A stretch of DNA of 64,000 nt from NCBI GenBank assembly GCA_963750395.1, contig CAVVQM010000016.1, positions 186,001 through 250,000 on the forward strand, in the 5' to 3' direction. Under the pieces are notes generated by a model. That model made no database searches. It saw only the letters and a program-made list of their open reading frames with translations, and was not told where the DNA came from. This DNA comes from JADJPO01 sp963750395 (GTDB taxonomy: Bacteria; Actinomycetota; Actinomycetes; Actinomycetales; Kineosporiaceae). The translations under genes were made by a program, and so were the position numbers. Positions 46,237-56,505 of the stretch are shown piece after piece. Numbering within the stretch: the stretch's first letter is position 1; every line of letters starts with the position of its first letter.

Positions 46237-47619
46237 GTGACATCCACGATAGGGACCTTGCGCGACCAGGTGGTCGGGCAGGTGACGGCCCCCGGCGACG
46301 AGGGGTACGACGACGCTCGGCGGGTCTACAACGCCATGATCGACCGCCGTCCGGCGGCTGTGGTGCGGTGCGCAGGCTCGGCTGATGTGGCCGCCGTGGT
46401 GCGGTTCGCGGCGCAGACGGACACAGTCCTGGCGGTGCGCGGCGGGGCGCACAGCGTCCCGGGTTTCGGCACCGCCGACGGCGCGGTGGTCGCCGACCTG
46501 TCCGCGATGAACCAGGTGGTCGTGGACCCGGTCGGCCGGCGGGCCCGGGTCGGTGGCGGCGCAACCTGGGGGGCCTTCAACGAGGCGGCAGGTGGGTACG
46601 GACTGGCGACCACCGGCGGGATCATCTCCACCACGGGGGTCGGCGGGCTGACCCTGGGCGGCGGGATCGGGTACCTGGCCCGGGCGTATGGGCTGTCGTG
46701 CGACAACCTGGTCTCGGCCCAGGTGGTCACGGCGGACGGACAGACGCTGACCGCGAGCCAGGACGAGCACGAGGACCTGTTCTGGGCGCTGCGCGGCGGT
46801 GGCGGTAACTTCGGGGTCGTCACCGAGTTCACCTTCGCGGTGCACCCGGTCGGCGAGATCTACGGCGGTCCGATGTTCTTCGAGCTGTCCGACGGGCCGG
46901 CCGTTCTGGCCTATTTCAACGAATTCATCAGGACCGCGCCACGCGAGTACGGCGGATTCCCCGCCTTCCAGATGGCGCCGCCCCTGCCGTTCGTCCCCGC
47001 GGACCGGGTCGGCGAGCCCTTCGTCGCGGTCGTGTCCTGCTGGACGGGCTCCACCGAGGACGGAGAGAAGATCCTCCAAGGCTTCCGGGATGTCGCCAAG
47101 CCCGTCGCCGAGCACGTAGGGCCGATGCCGTACCCGGCCCTGAACGGCGCCTTCGACGCCTTGGTCCCGCCGGGCCTGCAGCACTACTGGAAGGCCGCGT
47201 TCCTGGACGACCTGTCGGCCGAGGCGATCCGGACCCACATGGAGCATGGCGCTCGCGTGCCGGTCGTCAACTCCACGGTGCACCTGTATCCGATCAACGG
47301 CGCGTGCCATGAGGTCGCGTCCGACGCGACCGCCTTCGGGCACCGAGACGCCACCTACGCCGCCGTGATCGGCGGGATGTGGCCGGACCCGGCCGACAAC
47401 GAGGCCAACACCCAATGGGTGAAGGACTACCACGCTGCCATCGCACCGCAGTCACTCGGCGGCGGGTACATCAACTTCGCCTCGGCCGACGACCAGTCGA
47501 AGGTCGCCGCGAACTACGGCGCCAACTACACCCGGCTGACCGAGATCAAGGGCCGCTACGACCGCGGAAACCTGTTCCGCCTCAACCAGAACCTGATACC
47601 GGCCGCTGACGCGTCCTGA
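46237..47619 (+). CDS. FAD-dependent oxidoreductase, berberine-bridge-like
   Basis: Oxidase of 460 residues. The GTG at 46237 follows GAGGAG; the frame continues upstream to 46081 but without conservation. The FAD_binding_4 domain has CAGSADVAAVVRFAAQ, LAVRGGAHSVPGFGTADG with the flavin-linking His near residue 72, and STTGVGGLTLGGGIGYLARAYGL. The Cys that makes a second flavin bond in bicovalent members (normally just before the VGxxG stretch) is replaced, so single attachment is expected. The C-terminal BBE segment is YGANYTRLTEIKGRYDRGNLFRLNQN. Substrate unknown, perhaps a sugar or secondary metabolite. It is divergent from the LuxR regulator. Confidence 0.92.
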   Translation: MTSTIGTLRDQVVGQVTAPGDEGYDDARRVYNAMIDRRPAAVVRCAGSADVAAVVRFAAQTDTVLAVRGGAHSVPGFGTADGAVVADLSAMNQVVVDPVGRRARVGGGATWGAFNEAAGGYGLATTGGIISTTGVGGLTLGGGIGYLARAYGLSCDNLVSAQVVTADGQTLTASQDEHEDLFWALRGGGGNFGVVTEFTFAVHPVGEIYGGPMFFELSDGPAVLAYFNEFIRTAPREYGGFPAFQMAPPLPFVPADRVGEPFVAVVSCWTGSTEDGEKILQGFRDVAKPVAEHVGPMPYPALNGAFDALVPPGLQHYWKAAFLDDLSAEAIRTHMEHGARVPVVNSTVHLYPINGACHEVASDATAFGHRDATYAAVIGGMWPDPADNEANTQWVKDYHAAIAPQSLGGGYINFASADDQSKVAANYGANYTRLTEIKGRYDRGNLFRLNQNLIPAADAS

Positions 47620-47676
47620 GGGCGGCGCCCCGTGGCGAGAGGGGACGCCGCGGGGCGTCGATGGCACGATGACGGC

Positions 47677-48516
47677 ATGACGGGAGCGCGCAAGCGGACG
47701 GTGTTGGTGACGGGGGCCTCGACGGGGATCGGCGCGGCGACCGTTCAGGCCCTGGTCGACCGTGGGGCTCGGGTGTGGGCGGGCGTGCGCAGCGAGGCGG
47801 ACGGCGAGCGACTGGCGAGCACGTACGGCGATCAGGTGCGGGTGCTGCGGTTCGACGTCACCGATGCCGAGGCGGTGTCCGCCGCCGGTGAGCAGGTGGT
47901 CGCCGACGGCCCCCTGGACGGCGTGGTCAACAACGCCGGGATCGCGTTGCCCGGTCCGCTGGAGTTCGTGCCGATCGCCACGATGCGCGAGCAGCTGGAG
48001 GTGAACGTGCTCGGGCAGCTGCGGGTGATCCAGGCGGTCATGCCCGCAATTCGGGTCGGGGGAGGTCGTGTCGTCGTCGTCGGCTCGATCGGCGGCCGGA
48101 TCGCCGGGCCGATGCTGGGCGCCTATCACGTGTCGAAGTTCGCCATCGTGGGCCTGACCGACACCCTGCGAGCGGAACTGGCGCCATGGCACATCCCGGT
48201 GATCCTGATCGAGCCCGGGGCGGTCGCCACGCCGATCTGGAGTCGCGGAACGGCGAATGCCGATCGAGTGCAGGCCCAGATGCCGGCGCAGGCGGGCGAG
48301 CTGTACGCGGCGCAGATCGCCCGGGCCCGCAGGGGCGCTGAACGGACCGCAGCGAAAGGCCTGCCGCCGAGCGACGCGGCGGCTGTCATCGTCAAGGCGC
48401 TCACCGCGCCACGACCGCGGTCACGCTACCTGGTGGGTCGGGACGCGATGGTGGCCAGCGTCGTGGCCCGGCTGCCGTTTCGACTGCGATACCGACTCAC
48501 CGCCGCGCGGCCCTGA
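47677..48516 (+). CDS. short-chain dehydrogenase/reductase
   Basis: Classical SDR of 279 residues from the ATG 47677. Cofactor motif TGASTGIG near residue 14, then NNAGIALPGPLEFV, the catalytic Ser in VVGSIGGRIAG and YHVSKFAIVG with Tyr and Lys four apart. FDVTDAEAV and the Arg in AGVRSE suggest NADP(H). A C-terminal extension (RYLVGRDAMVASVVARLPFRLRYRL) is typical of retinol-dehydrogenase-like members. It follows the flavin oxidase by 57 bases on the same strand and may share its regulation. Confidence 0.92.
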   Translation: MTGARKRTVLVTGASTGIGAATVQALVDRGARVWAGVRSEADGERLASTYGDQVRVLRFDVTDAEAVSAAGEQVVADGPLDGVVNNAGIALPGPLEFVPIATMREQLEVNVLGQLRVIQAVMPAIRVGGGRVVVVGSIGGRIAGPMLGAYHVSKFAIVGLTDTLRAELAPWHIPVILIEPGAVATPIWSRGTANADRVQAQMPAQAGELYAAQIARARRGAERTAAKGLPPSDAAAVIVKALTAPRPRSRYLVGRDAMVASVVARLPFRLRYRLTAARP

Positions 48517-48578
48517 GCCGTCCATCGATGGCGCCCCATGGTCATCAGGACCTGCGCGCGACCGCGAACGTCCAGGGT

Positions 48579-50506
48579 TCATCGTTGGATCGTCACGCAG
48601 TTGCCGGTGTTCAGTCCCCCGTCGCGGTCCTTGTCCAAAGCGTGAACTCCCATGGCCACCCGGACGCAGAGCAGCGGCGCCGAGGTGTCGAGCGGCTCCT
48701 TCCTGCCGGTGGTCTTGGCATCGGGCGGAATCCGGGTGACGTCCCTGGCGAAGATGCTGTACCAGCTGCCCTGCTGGGCTCCGGCGTGGCCCTGCATGGC
48801 CGCCGCCGCTGGGATGGTCCCGCCACGGCCGTCCGGTTTGGCAGTGAAGACATGCAGGTGCCGGTGCGCCATGTCCATGGGTGGATGACGGCGCGAAGTT
48901 GGTCTGGTAGCCGATGTCCAGCCCGCCGTCGGCTCGCAGCCGGGCCGAAGACAGGCAGGCCCAATGCTCAGCCAGGTTCTTCGGGCAGGCGGAGAGGTCT
49001 GGCACGCCGGCAGCGCTCGTGGATGGCGGCGCTACCTGTGCTGGCTGAGCCGACGGTGCCGGAGGCGTCCGCGGTGCTTGACGTACTCGCGGACGCCGTC
49101 ACCGACTCCCCGGTCAGGCTCAGCCCCAGCACGGCGTCCGTCGAGTTGGAGTGGCCGGCCTCGGTGGCCCCGCCGATCGCGTAGAGGGTGCCGTTCAGCA
49201 CGGTCACCCCCTGGCCGTGCACGCCGTGCGGGAGTGCCGCGCCCGAGGTCCACGAGCCGGCGGCGACGTCATAGGACTCCACGACGTTCTGGGCCAGAGT
49301 TGACGGTCTCACCGCCGACCGCGTAGATCCGGCCATCGTCGATGGCGGCCGCGAGGCCTCCGTGCGGGGCCGGCATGTCGGCAAGCTTGCTCCACGTGTC
49401 CGCCGCCGGATCGTAGCGCTGCAGGGCCGCGGTGCTCTGGGAGGCGTCGAGGTCCTTGCGACCGCCGACGGCATACAGCACCTTGCCGTCACTGACCGCC
49501 CCCAGGTGGTCTCCCGGCACGGGAATCGCAGCGCCGTCATGCCAGGTCGAGCCGTCGAACACCTCGGTCGGTCCTATCTCCTCGCTGTCGATCCCACCCA
49601 CGACGACGATCTGGTCGCCGACCACGGCCGCGGCTCCCGCCGCCCGTGCGTGATTCAGCGACGCCAAGGGTTCCACGCGTCTCCCTCAAGTTCAGCACCT
49701 GAGCCGAGGTGGTCCCTCGGACCTTGCCGCCGGCCGGGATCCATCCTCCGATGACGACCAACGCGTTGTGATACGCGACCGCCATCGCATGGTGCAGGGG
49801 CGTTGGCAGCGGACGGACCGTGGAACCATTTCTCCAGCACCGGGTCGAAGTAGAACACCTTGGCACTTGCCTGTGTCTCAGCCGTCCGGTCAGTCCGCCG
49901 ACCACCCAGATCCGCCCGTTCACCACTGCGGTGCCGAACTGCTGGAGGGCGAGCGGCAGGTTCGGGAGCTCCTGCCACTGCTGCGCCTGCTGCATGTGCT
50001 TCTCGCACTCGTCGAGGTGCGGCATTCCGTAGCTGACGGCTGCCTTGTCGGCCGCTGTCGTTGGCGTCCTTCATGGCCTTTTTGCCGCCGCGGCCTTCTC
50101 CTTGTCTGCGGGATCGACCTTGTCCGAGTTCCTGAGCGAGTGCGCGAACTCACTGAGCCTCGGCGACCATCTCCAGTCGAGCTTGTCCTGGTCCACGTCG
50201 GGCGCGTTGGCCACCGCGGCCACGACCAACGCGTCCAGCCGGTCGGCAACCTCTCCCGGCGGGGGGCCGTCGGGGTTCTTCGGTCTCCTGAGCGGCGAAG
50301 ATGTTCACGCCGGCGCAGAGACCGATCAGACGCAGCAGGAACACTCTCTTAGATTGGCGCACTCCCGCCACGGTGGACGACGTTCCTTCGGTTGGCGTCG
50401 GCGCGCCGGTCGGTGGAGCGGGCGGCGTAGGACAGCCGCCCAGCACGGTGGCGAGCGCTGACCAGTGACCGCCACCAGAGCCGTGCGGCTCTGCGCGTCG
50501 CCGCAC
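48579..50506 (-). pseudogene. Kelch-repeat protein (many frameshifts)
   Basis: About 620 residues if all shifts are closed. The N-terminus has a possible lipobox (ALATVLGGC) and a Pro/Thr stretch, then SKRVFLLRLIGLCAGVNIFAAQ and a helical part DALVVAAVANAPDVDQDKLDW. Five to six Kelch blades follow (FGTAVVNGRIWVVGGLTG, HHAMAVAYHNALVVIGGW, AAGAAAVVGDQIVVVGGIDS, HLGAVSDGKVLYAVGGRKD, HGGLAAAIDDGRIYAVGGE, HGQGVTVLNGTLYAIGGATE). The C-terminal domain has PDLSACPKNLAEHWACLSSA and MAHRHLHVFTAKPDG. Frame changes fall near 50285, 50085/50056, 49877, 49817, 49681, 49298, 49000 and 48893. No blade is lost, so an intact gene read with errors is more likely than decay. Last gene of a four-gene minus-strand cluster. 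Confidence 0.7.
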
Positions 50507-50553
50507 CGGTTATCTGATGACGTGCATGGCTGCCCCTACCGCCCGCCCCGTCG

Positions 50554-51478
50554 TCAGGGCTGAAGCGTCCTCTCCGCGACCTGGTCGCGCGCGTTCTGTC
50601 CTGCGCGGGCAAGGACGGCCGCCGCGCCGCCCGGTCGATGGACACCGCCCAGGCCCGGATAGCCGAGGCTCGCCGTCCCGTAGACGGCGACGCCGGCGGC
50701 GCTCAGGGGCAGCCAGATAGAGACTCGTGGCGCGCATACCCGACCCAGCCGATGTACGTCAATGTTCCCGACGATCCAGATGGCGCTGAGGTAGAACAGC
50801 GCGCGGACGATCTCGACGCCCCGACCCTGCAGCCGTCGCAGCAGCAGCAACTCGCGCACGAACCCGTAGCGTCTCCCGGCCCGGGTCGTTCGGCTGCGCC
50901 GCGGCGTTGTCCACGGCGACGGCCAGGAACCGCAGGACAATGGTCAGTGGGATGATCACCGCTCCCGCGATGACGAAGGACCGCATCCGAGAGTCGCCCC
51001 TCGACGTGCGTATACCCGGCGGGACCGAGCCACTCGGAGATCGTGGCACCGACGGTGGTCGTGGTGAGCCCACAGAAGACCCAGAACACCGCCCGGACCA
51101 GCCTTCCCGGCCGTGGTGCGGAAGTGATACAGCAGAGCCATCTCGCGGAAGGTGATCCTCGACTTCACTATGGGCAACGACGGTTCGGTGTCGGCGACCA
51201 GCTTCGCCGCCTCTTCCAGCCTCGTCCGGGCCTGCCTTTCGGCCTCCTGGAAAGCGGGCGATCCTGGGCCTCCTGATGCCTCTACCGCACTACGCGCGTT
51301 CCACCACTCGTTGACGAACTCGACCTGGGCACGGGCGTCCTCCAGCGCGAGCTTGCGCCGCCCGATGTCGCTGCGGCGCGAGCGCCACTCCCGGAAGCCC
51401 ACCACGATCGCGCCGACGATCGGCGTCAGGATCGGGACGAGCACATTGAGAAGACTGATCGATGACTCTGCGATTCAT
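50554..51478 (-). pseudogene. coiled-coil membrane protein (four frameshifts)
   Basis: Unknown protein of about 305 residues after closing shifts. From the ATG at 51478 one surplus base joins to ESSISLLNVLVPILTPIVGAIVVGF (membrane helix 1). Then a charged coiled coil RRKLALEDARAQVEFVNEWW...RQARTRLEEAAKLV. Next come helices VRAVFWVFCGLTTTTVGATI, SFVIAGAVIIPLTIVLRFLAVAV and IVRALFYLSAIWIVGNI. The last part reads SIWLPLSAAGVAVYGTASLG. Shifts lie near 51475, 51115, 51020 and 50873. The plan is a membrane anchor with a large cytosolic coiled coil. No family recognised. It sits between the hydrolase (194 bases upstream) and the Kelch gene (47 bases downstream). Confidence 0.55.
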
Positions 51479-51672
51479 GTGGCCCCTCCGCGGCGCCCGG
51501 CCAGGAGAAGGATGAGCGTGCCGGCTGGCGAGCGCGATGCCCGCGGGCCCCCCTCACACGACTTCCAACGATGGCCAGGAAACACCAAATTAACCTGTTC
51601 CCCAAGGACCTCATAGTGTCAAGAAAAGGACGGATCCGAACAATAGACAGGATTGCCGCAGCAATCCGCCCA

Positions 51673-53060
51673 CTACCTCTCGTGGGCCGCCGCGGCGGCA
51701 ACGATCAGTCTCTGCCACGGCGGGTTTCAGAATGTCGGAATGCGCGCCGGCGAAGGGCTGGCCTGCGACGTTGTTGATCACCTCGGCGGCATTGACCCGA
51801 TAGAAGGTGCCGGGCGAGAAGGGGTAGTCCGTGCCGCCCGCGGCCGGCATGGCGAGGTCGGCGGACGGCTTGACGGCTTGGTACCCGTCTGCGCCCATGC
51901 CGTCCCAGCGACCTGCGGCGATTCCCTGCGTGTCCTGACGCGCCAGGAAGGACGCCTTCGGGTACCAGCGGCACACCGCCCAGTCGAACATGCTGTAGGT
52001 GGCCACCAGCGGGCCGTGCACCCGGTCCGCGAACTCGTTCAGGGCGCCGGGTTTGGCGAAGGGGTTGTCCTGCTCATGCGCGAACGACCAGTGCGAGAAC
52101 GCTCCCTGCACGAGGAGGAGCGAGGCGACCGGGCTGGCCGACGGCCTGTCGATGCCGGCTAGCGCGAACGAGACCAGCCGGGCTCCGAAGCTGTGCCCGA
52201 GCAGGTGGACCCGCACCTGCGGCGACCTGGTGTGCAGCGCCGCCAGCAGCGGCCCCAGCCCGGTCCGGCCGATGTCACCCGCCCGCGCCTTCATGATCGA
52301 GTAGGAGAGCACGCGGACGGCGTCCTTGGCGCCGTTGATGGCCTTGGAGAACCAGTCGCCGATGCCCTGGGTCGACGACCCGGGCGGGGCGCTGCCGAAG
52401 ACGTCGGCCACGCCCTGGTAGGCCTCCTTCGGGTCGTCGGTCAGGAGCAGCGCGCTCTCCCCGGCGTCCTCGGTGGAGCCGTCGGAGAGCTCGCGGCGCC
52501 AGGGTCCTGCACGAGGTCGTGGATGCGCCGCAGCCGCTCCTCCTTCTGCTCCTCGCTCTCCTGCTGCGCGCCGTCCACGGCGGCCGCGGACGCCACCCCC
52601 TCGTCGATCAGCCGGCCGAGTTCGCTGACCGCGGCCCGCTGGTCCTCCTGCGCGAACCCCGGCAGCAGGGACTCGGCGATCTGGGCACCCGATATCTCCG
52701 CCGAACCGGACGACGCATCCACCTGCGCGCCGTCCGCGGCCTGGGTCGAACCGCCGGACCGAGGAGCCGTCGCCGGGGTGTCGGGGAACCACAGCGACGG
52801 CCAGTAGATGCCGGCGAAACCCACAGAGCCCACCGCCGCCACCCGGGTCGCGGCGCCGCTGGATCATCGGGAACATCGCGTCGTACATGGCGCGGGCGTT
52901 CTGCTCCGAGGTCCCCCAGCCGTGGCTGAACAGGAACAGGTCGCTGACCCCCGCGGCGGCCACCTCGTTCAGGAAGGTGTCGGTGGGCTGGTGCGGTCAG
53001 CCGTCCCTTCTCGTCGAACGTCAGGTCCCAGACCGGCTCCCCGGTCCCCAGTTGCCTCAT
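51673..53060 (-). pseudogene. alpha/beta hydrolase without signal peptide (several frameshifts)
   Basis: About 460 residues when reconstructed. The ATG at 53060 gives MRQLGTGEPVWDLTFDEKGR. After a shift near 53000 it reads FLNEVAAAGVSDLFLFSHGWGTSEQNARAMYDAMFP (oxyanion strand). After one near 52864 it reads VGFAGIYWPSLWFPDTPAT and a helical insertion rich in Gln/Glu (QQESEEQKEERLRRIHDLV). After one near 52505 come the core VRVHLLGHSFGARLVSFALAG with the nucleophile Ser in GHSFG, and FAHEQDNPFAKPGALN. A last +1 near 51710 gives LIVAAAAAHER and a TAG at 51673; without it the frame runs on to 51611. It is cytosolic, 19 bases behind the subtilase gene, so they are one operon. Confidence 0.7.
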
Positions 53061-53079
53061 CGCCGTGATCCCCTCCAGG

Positions 53080-54714
53080 TCAGACGTTCGACAGCATCCG
53101 CATCAGATCGACCAGCCCTGCGCCCTGCGCGTACTTCTCCCGGCCGAGGTCAGTGGCGCTGTCCGTGAGCAGCTGCTTGACCTGCCGGGGCCGGCCGATG
53201 AACTCCGGACGTGCAGACAGGAACGCCGCGACGACGCCGGACACATGCGGAGCCGCCATCGAGGTGCCCGACTGCTCGGCGTACGTCATCGAGAGCTTCT
53301 CTGCGACGTCGGGAGAGCTGTCAGGCGGCGGATCCAGCCCGGCACTGGTCCGCACCTCGCCGGAGGCTGCCGACGCGATCCACTCTCCCGGCGCCACGAC
53401 GTCCGGCTTCATCCGTCCGTCCAGCGTCGGACCCTTCCCCGAGGTCCAGGTCACGCCGAAGGCGTGCGGCGCATCGCGGTGGGTGGAACCGACGGCGATG
53501 CACTCCTCGGCGTGGGCCGGTTCGGTGATCGACCCCAGGACGGCGGAGGTGTTGGCCGAGTCGCCCCGAGTGGTCCGGGCACCGTAGTTGCCCGCCGAGA
53601 CGACCACCACGACTCCGGAGGCGACCAGCTGGTTCAGGGCCTGGCACAGCGGTGACTGCCCGGCGGCGTAGCGTCTCGGGCTGCCATTCGCAGCCGAGGC
53701 TCATGTTGACCCCGTGAACCCGCAGCACCGCGGGGTCGACGTTGACCTCGGTCCGCAGATAGGTCAGAGCCCGGATGACGGCTGCGGACGACGTGACCCA
53801 CGCCCCGATCGGGGCTGCGCCGCATCACCTTCAGGCTGACCAGCTCACACTCCGGCGCCATCCCGGACAACGTGCCGACCCGCATGCGCGGCACGAAGCC
53901 TGCGCCGCTGCTCGGCTCCTTCGACGTGGCCACCTGGGCCAGCGGCCGGGTCGGGCACACGGCCGGCGATGATGCCGGCGACATGCGTACCGTGCCCGCA
54001 CTCGTCGATCAAGGCGCTCTCCGGGCCCTGGCCGGCGGGCTGGACCGGGGGCACGTTCGGCGGCGGGCTCCCCAACTGGACCAGGTAGCTGAAGTCGCGG
54101 TGCAGGTCGGTGGTCCGGCCGGCTAGGTGGACTCTGCCCCCGAGCCTGCGCGGAGAGCTCGAGTGCGGAGAAGTGCGGGTGCATGCCGTCGATCCCGCTG
54201 TCGATCACCGCCCAGACCACGCCCTTGCCCCGGCGCCGTAGGAGCGCCATGCGGCGTCCGCCTTCACCGTGGGCGCGGAGCGGTCGATCTGCGGCTCGAG
54301 GATGTAGTCCGGCCAGACCCGGAAGATCGCCGGTGGCTTCCCGGCCTCCTCCGCGAGCCGCTGATCATGGGCCACCATCTCGCGGACGTCGCCTCGGGAG
54401 AGCACGCATTGGTACAGCTTCGGGGCCACCAGGGCCAGACCGGCCGGAACCGGCGGTTGGGTGGGGCTCGGCCCCGTCGACTCATCCGGTCGCCAGCCGC
54501 CGCTGCGTGCCTGAAAGGGTTCCCAGACGTGGTAGAAGGCATCCCGGACGGCGCCCAGCCCACCGGGGTAGAGGACGTTGAGTTCGACCAGCATGGCGAC
54601 CTGCGGGTCGGGATCCGCCGATGCGGGAGCGGCAGGCGTGCCCCGTCCCCCCGGCGGCAGATTGAGGTCTCCGACGATGGGAGAGCGGTAGCGGCCCCCG
54701 GGGTGGTGTGACAT
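53080..54714 (-). pseudogene. S8 subtilisin-like protease without signal peptide (several frameshifts)
   Basis: About 540 residues when reconstructed. The ATG at 54714 gives MSHHPGGRYRSPIVGDLNLP and a roughly 160-residue N-terminal domain that resembles an inhibitor-type propeptide (PAIFRVWPDYILEPQIDRS). The catalytic domain keeps all three residues: Asp in VVWAVIDSGIDGMHP, His in ECGHGTHVAGIIAG, Ser in EQSGTSMAAPHVSGVVAA, plus the oxyanion Asn in VVSAGNYGA. Shifts fall near 54214, 54133, 53935, 53818 and 53675. There is no signal peptide or membrane segment, unusual for a subtilase. It heads the cluster, with the hydrolase 19 bases behind. Confidence 0.75.
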
Positions 54715-55248
54715 GGCGTGCCCCCTGTCGTTCCACAGGCTGCTGCTGATACCGGTAAGGAGGCTCCGCACCCCCGACGAGATACAGCCGAACGCGCGGG
54801 AGTTCGTGCGGCATCCGGTGTGCGATCGGCCCCCACCCCACGAGGGCGACCGACGGAGTCGGTGGGACACCACCGGCACACGATTCTCGAACCGCCGCAG
54901 AGATCATTCGCACCGAAAGTAATACGGGACGGACAAATCATGCCAAGTCACTTCACATCGCGGGCGGATCGACGTGCTATGGGGGGACGCCATATGCCCC
55001 GATCGGCGAATCCCGCACCCGCGGTAGAACTCCGACTATCTCCAGATACATTGTCTACCAACGGTTTTCGCAAGCTTAATACAGGGCATTGCCCGATATG
55101 TCTGACGACGACAACCTTGACGGAACGTGAGAGTTAATCCCACTTATGGGCGATAATCCTGCTCTTTCCAGAAGCACCCACTTGGTGCCACAATCAGCGC
55201 TGGCGGCCACGTCGCCCGGGGCCGCCGTCCACGTAGTTGGGGGTCCAA
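54715..55248. other. 534-base divergent gap between the subtilase and ScyD/ScyE-like genes
   Basis: No gene is supported here. From about 54900 to 55150 the DNA is clearly AT-richer than its surroundings (for example TTCGCAAGCTTAATACAGGG and GTGAGAGTTAATCCCACTTA), as promoters in this genome are. It must hold divergent promoters for the subtilase cluster and for the gene at 55249. Short open frames on both strands lack RBS and look like chance. Confidence 0.5.
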
Positions 55249-56364
55249 ATGTCACGCTCACGAATACCGGTCATCGCGTTGGCCACCGGCGCCGCCCTGG
55301 CACTCGTCGCGGCCACCCCAAGCGTCGCCTCGGCGCACAGAGGCGACCACGGCCCCTCGGTCACGGTGCTCAACAAGACTGTCGGCGCACCCTTCCAGTT
55401 GGCCTACAGCAAGAGATCCCTCTATGTCGCGGACGGTGCCGTACAGACCGTGTTCCGCTTCGACGATCCCAAGCTGACGCCACTGGCGACCGGACCCAAG
55501 GCCGGCGATGTCGCCGGCGTCGCCCGGAACCACCGCGGCGATCTGGCGTACACGGCGACCGACTTCTCGAACGGCAAGGCCACCTTGACCGTCAAGCGCC
55601 GTGACGGGTCCACCATGACGGCCGACCTGGCCGCCTATGAGAAGGCCAAGAACCCCGACGGCCGGGTTCGCTACGGCATCGACCACCCGACGCCCTGCCA
55701 GCGCAAGGCGTTCGAACCGAAGCCGACACCTGGAGGGCCGCCCGGGCCACCCGGGGCGTCCTACAAGGGGGAGGTGGACTCCCACCCCTACGCCGTCGCG
55801 GCACTGCCGCACGGCGCGTGGATCGTCGCCGACGCCGGGGGCAACGACCTGCTCAAGGTGGACCGGCGTGGTCGCATCTCGACGATCGCCGTGCTGCCGC
55901 GCCAGCCGTTCAAGATCACGGCAGCGGCGGCCAAGAGCCAGAAACTGCCGAAGTGCGTGGTCGGTGCGGTGTACAACTTCGAGCCGGTGCCGACCGACGT
56001 CGAGATCGACCGCCACGGCGCCTTGATCGTGTCCCTGCTGCCCGGTGGGCCCGAAGACGCCAGCTTCGGCGCCCGCGGCTCGGTCTACCGCGTGAACGCC
56101 CGTTCCGGACACGCCCACAAGATCGCGGGTGGGTTCCTCGGCGCGACCAACGTCGCCCTCGGCGATCGCGGGCGAATCTTCGTCGCCGAGCTGTTCGCCG
56201 GCAAGGTGTCGGTGATCGACCACGGCAGAGCGAGGAAGTACGTCGACCTGCCGAACGCGCTGTCGTTGGTGTGGGGTAACGACACCCTGTACGCCGGCAC
56301 CCTCGGCACGATGGACGATCAGGGCAACCCGACCGGTCCCGGCTCCCTGGTGGCCATCGGCTGA
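55249..56364 (+). CDS. secreted ScyD/ScyE family protein
   Basis: Exported protein of 371 residues. The ATG at 55249 starts a Sec signal MSRSRIPVIALATGAALALVAATPSVASA with a cut after ASA. The rest is a beta-propeller of the ScyD/ScyE (NHL-like) family: LAYSKRSLYVADGAVQTVFRF, SHPYAVAALPHGAWIVADAGGNDLLKVDRRG, FEPVPTDVEIDRHGALIVSLLPGG, ALGDRGRIFVAELFAGKVSVI and LSLVWGNDTLYAGTLGT. A Pro/Gly loop (PTPGGPPGPPG) interrupts it near residue 165. In cyanobacteria members belong to scytonemin loci; in actinobacteria the family is widespread and of unknown role. It stands alone. Confidence 0.85.
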   Translation: MSRSRIPVIALATGAALALVAATPSVASAHRGDHGPSVTVLNKTVGAPFQLAYSKRSLYVADGAVQTVFRFDDPKLTPLATGPKAGDVAGVARNHRGDLAYTATDFSNGKATLTVKRRDGSTMTADLAAYEKAKNPDGRVRYGIDHPTPCQRKAFEPKPTPGGPPGPPGASYKGEVDSHPYAVAALPHGAWIVADAGGNDLLKVDRRGRISTIAVLPRQPFKITAAAAKSQKLPKCVVGAVYNFEPVPTDVEIDRHGALIVSLLPGGPEDASFGARGSVYRVNARSGHAHKIAGGFLGATNVALGDRGRIFVAELFAGKVSVIDHGRARKYVDLPNALSLVWGNDTLYAGTLGTMDDQGNPTGPGSLVAIG

Positions 56365-56505
56365 GGATCGCGGGCTCCCCGGGTGGCTGTCGGGTCACCC
56401 GGGGGGCCGTGACCGGGGAGCGAGACCCGTCGGGGTGGTAGTGGCGCAGCTCGGTCGATCGTGGTCGACTGCAGGGGAGCGGGTTCTCACCATGACGGGG
56501 GTCTG

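Noticed and set aside
54718..55137. Plus-strand open frame in the gap upstream of the ScyD-like gene
   Set aside because: Starts inside the antisense of the subtilase, has no RBS or motifs, and covers the AT-rich promoter region.
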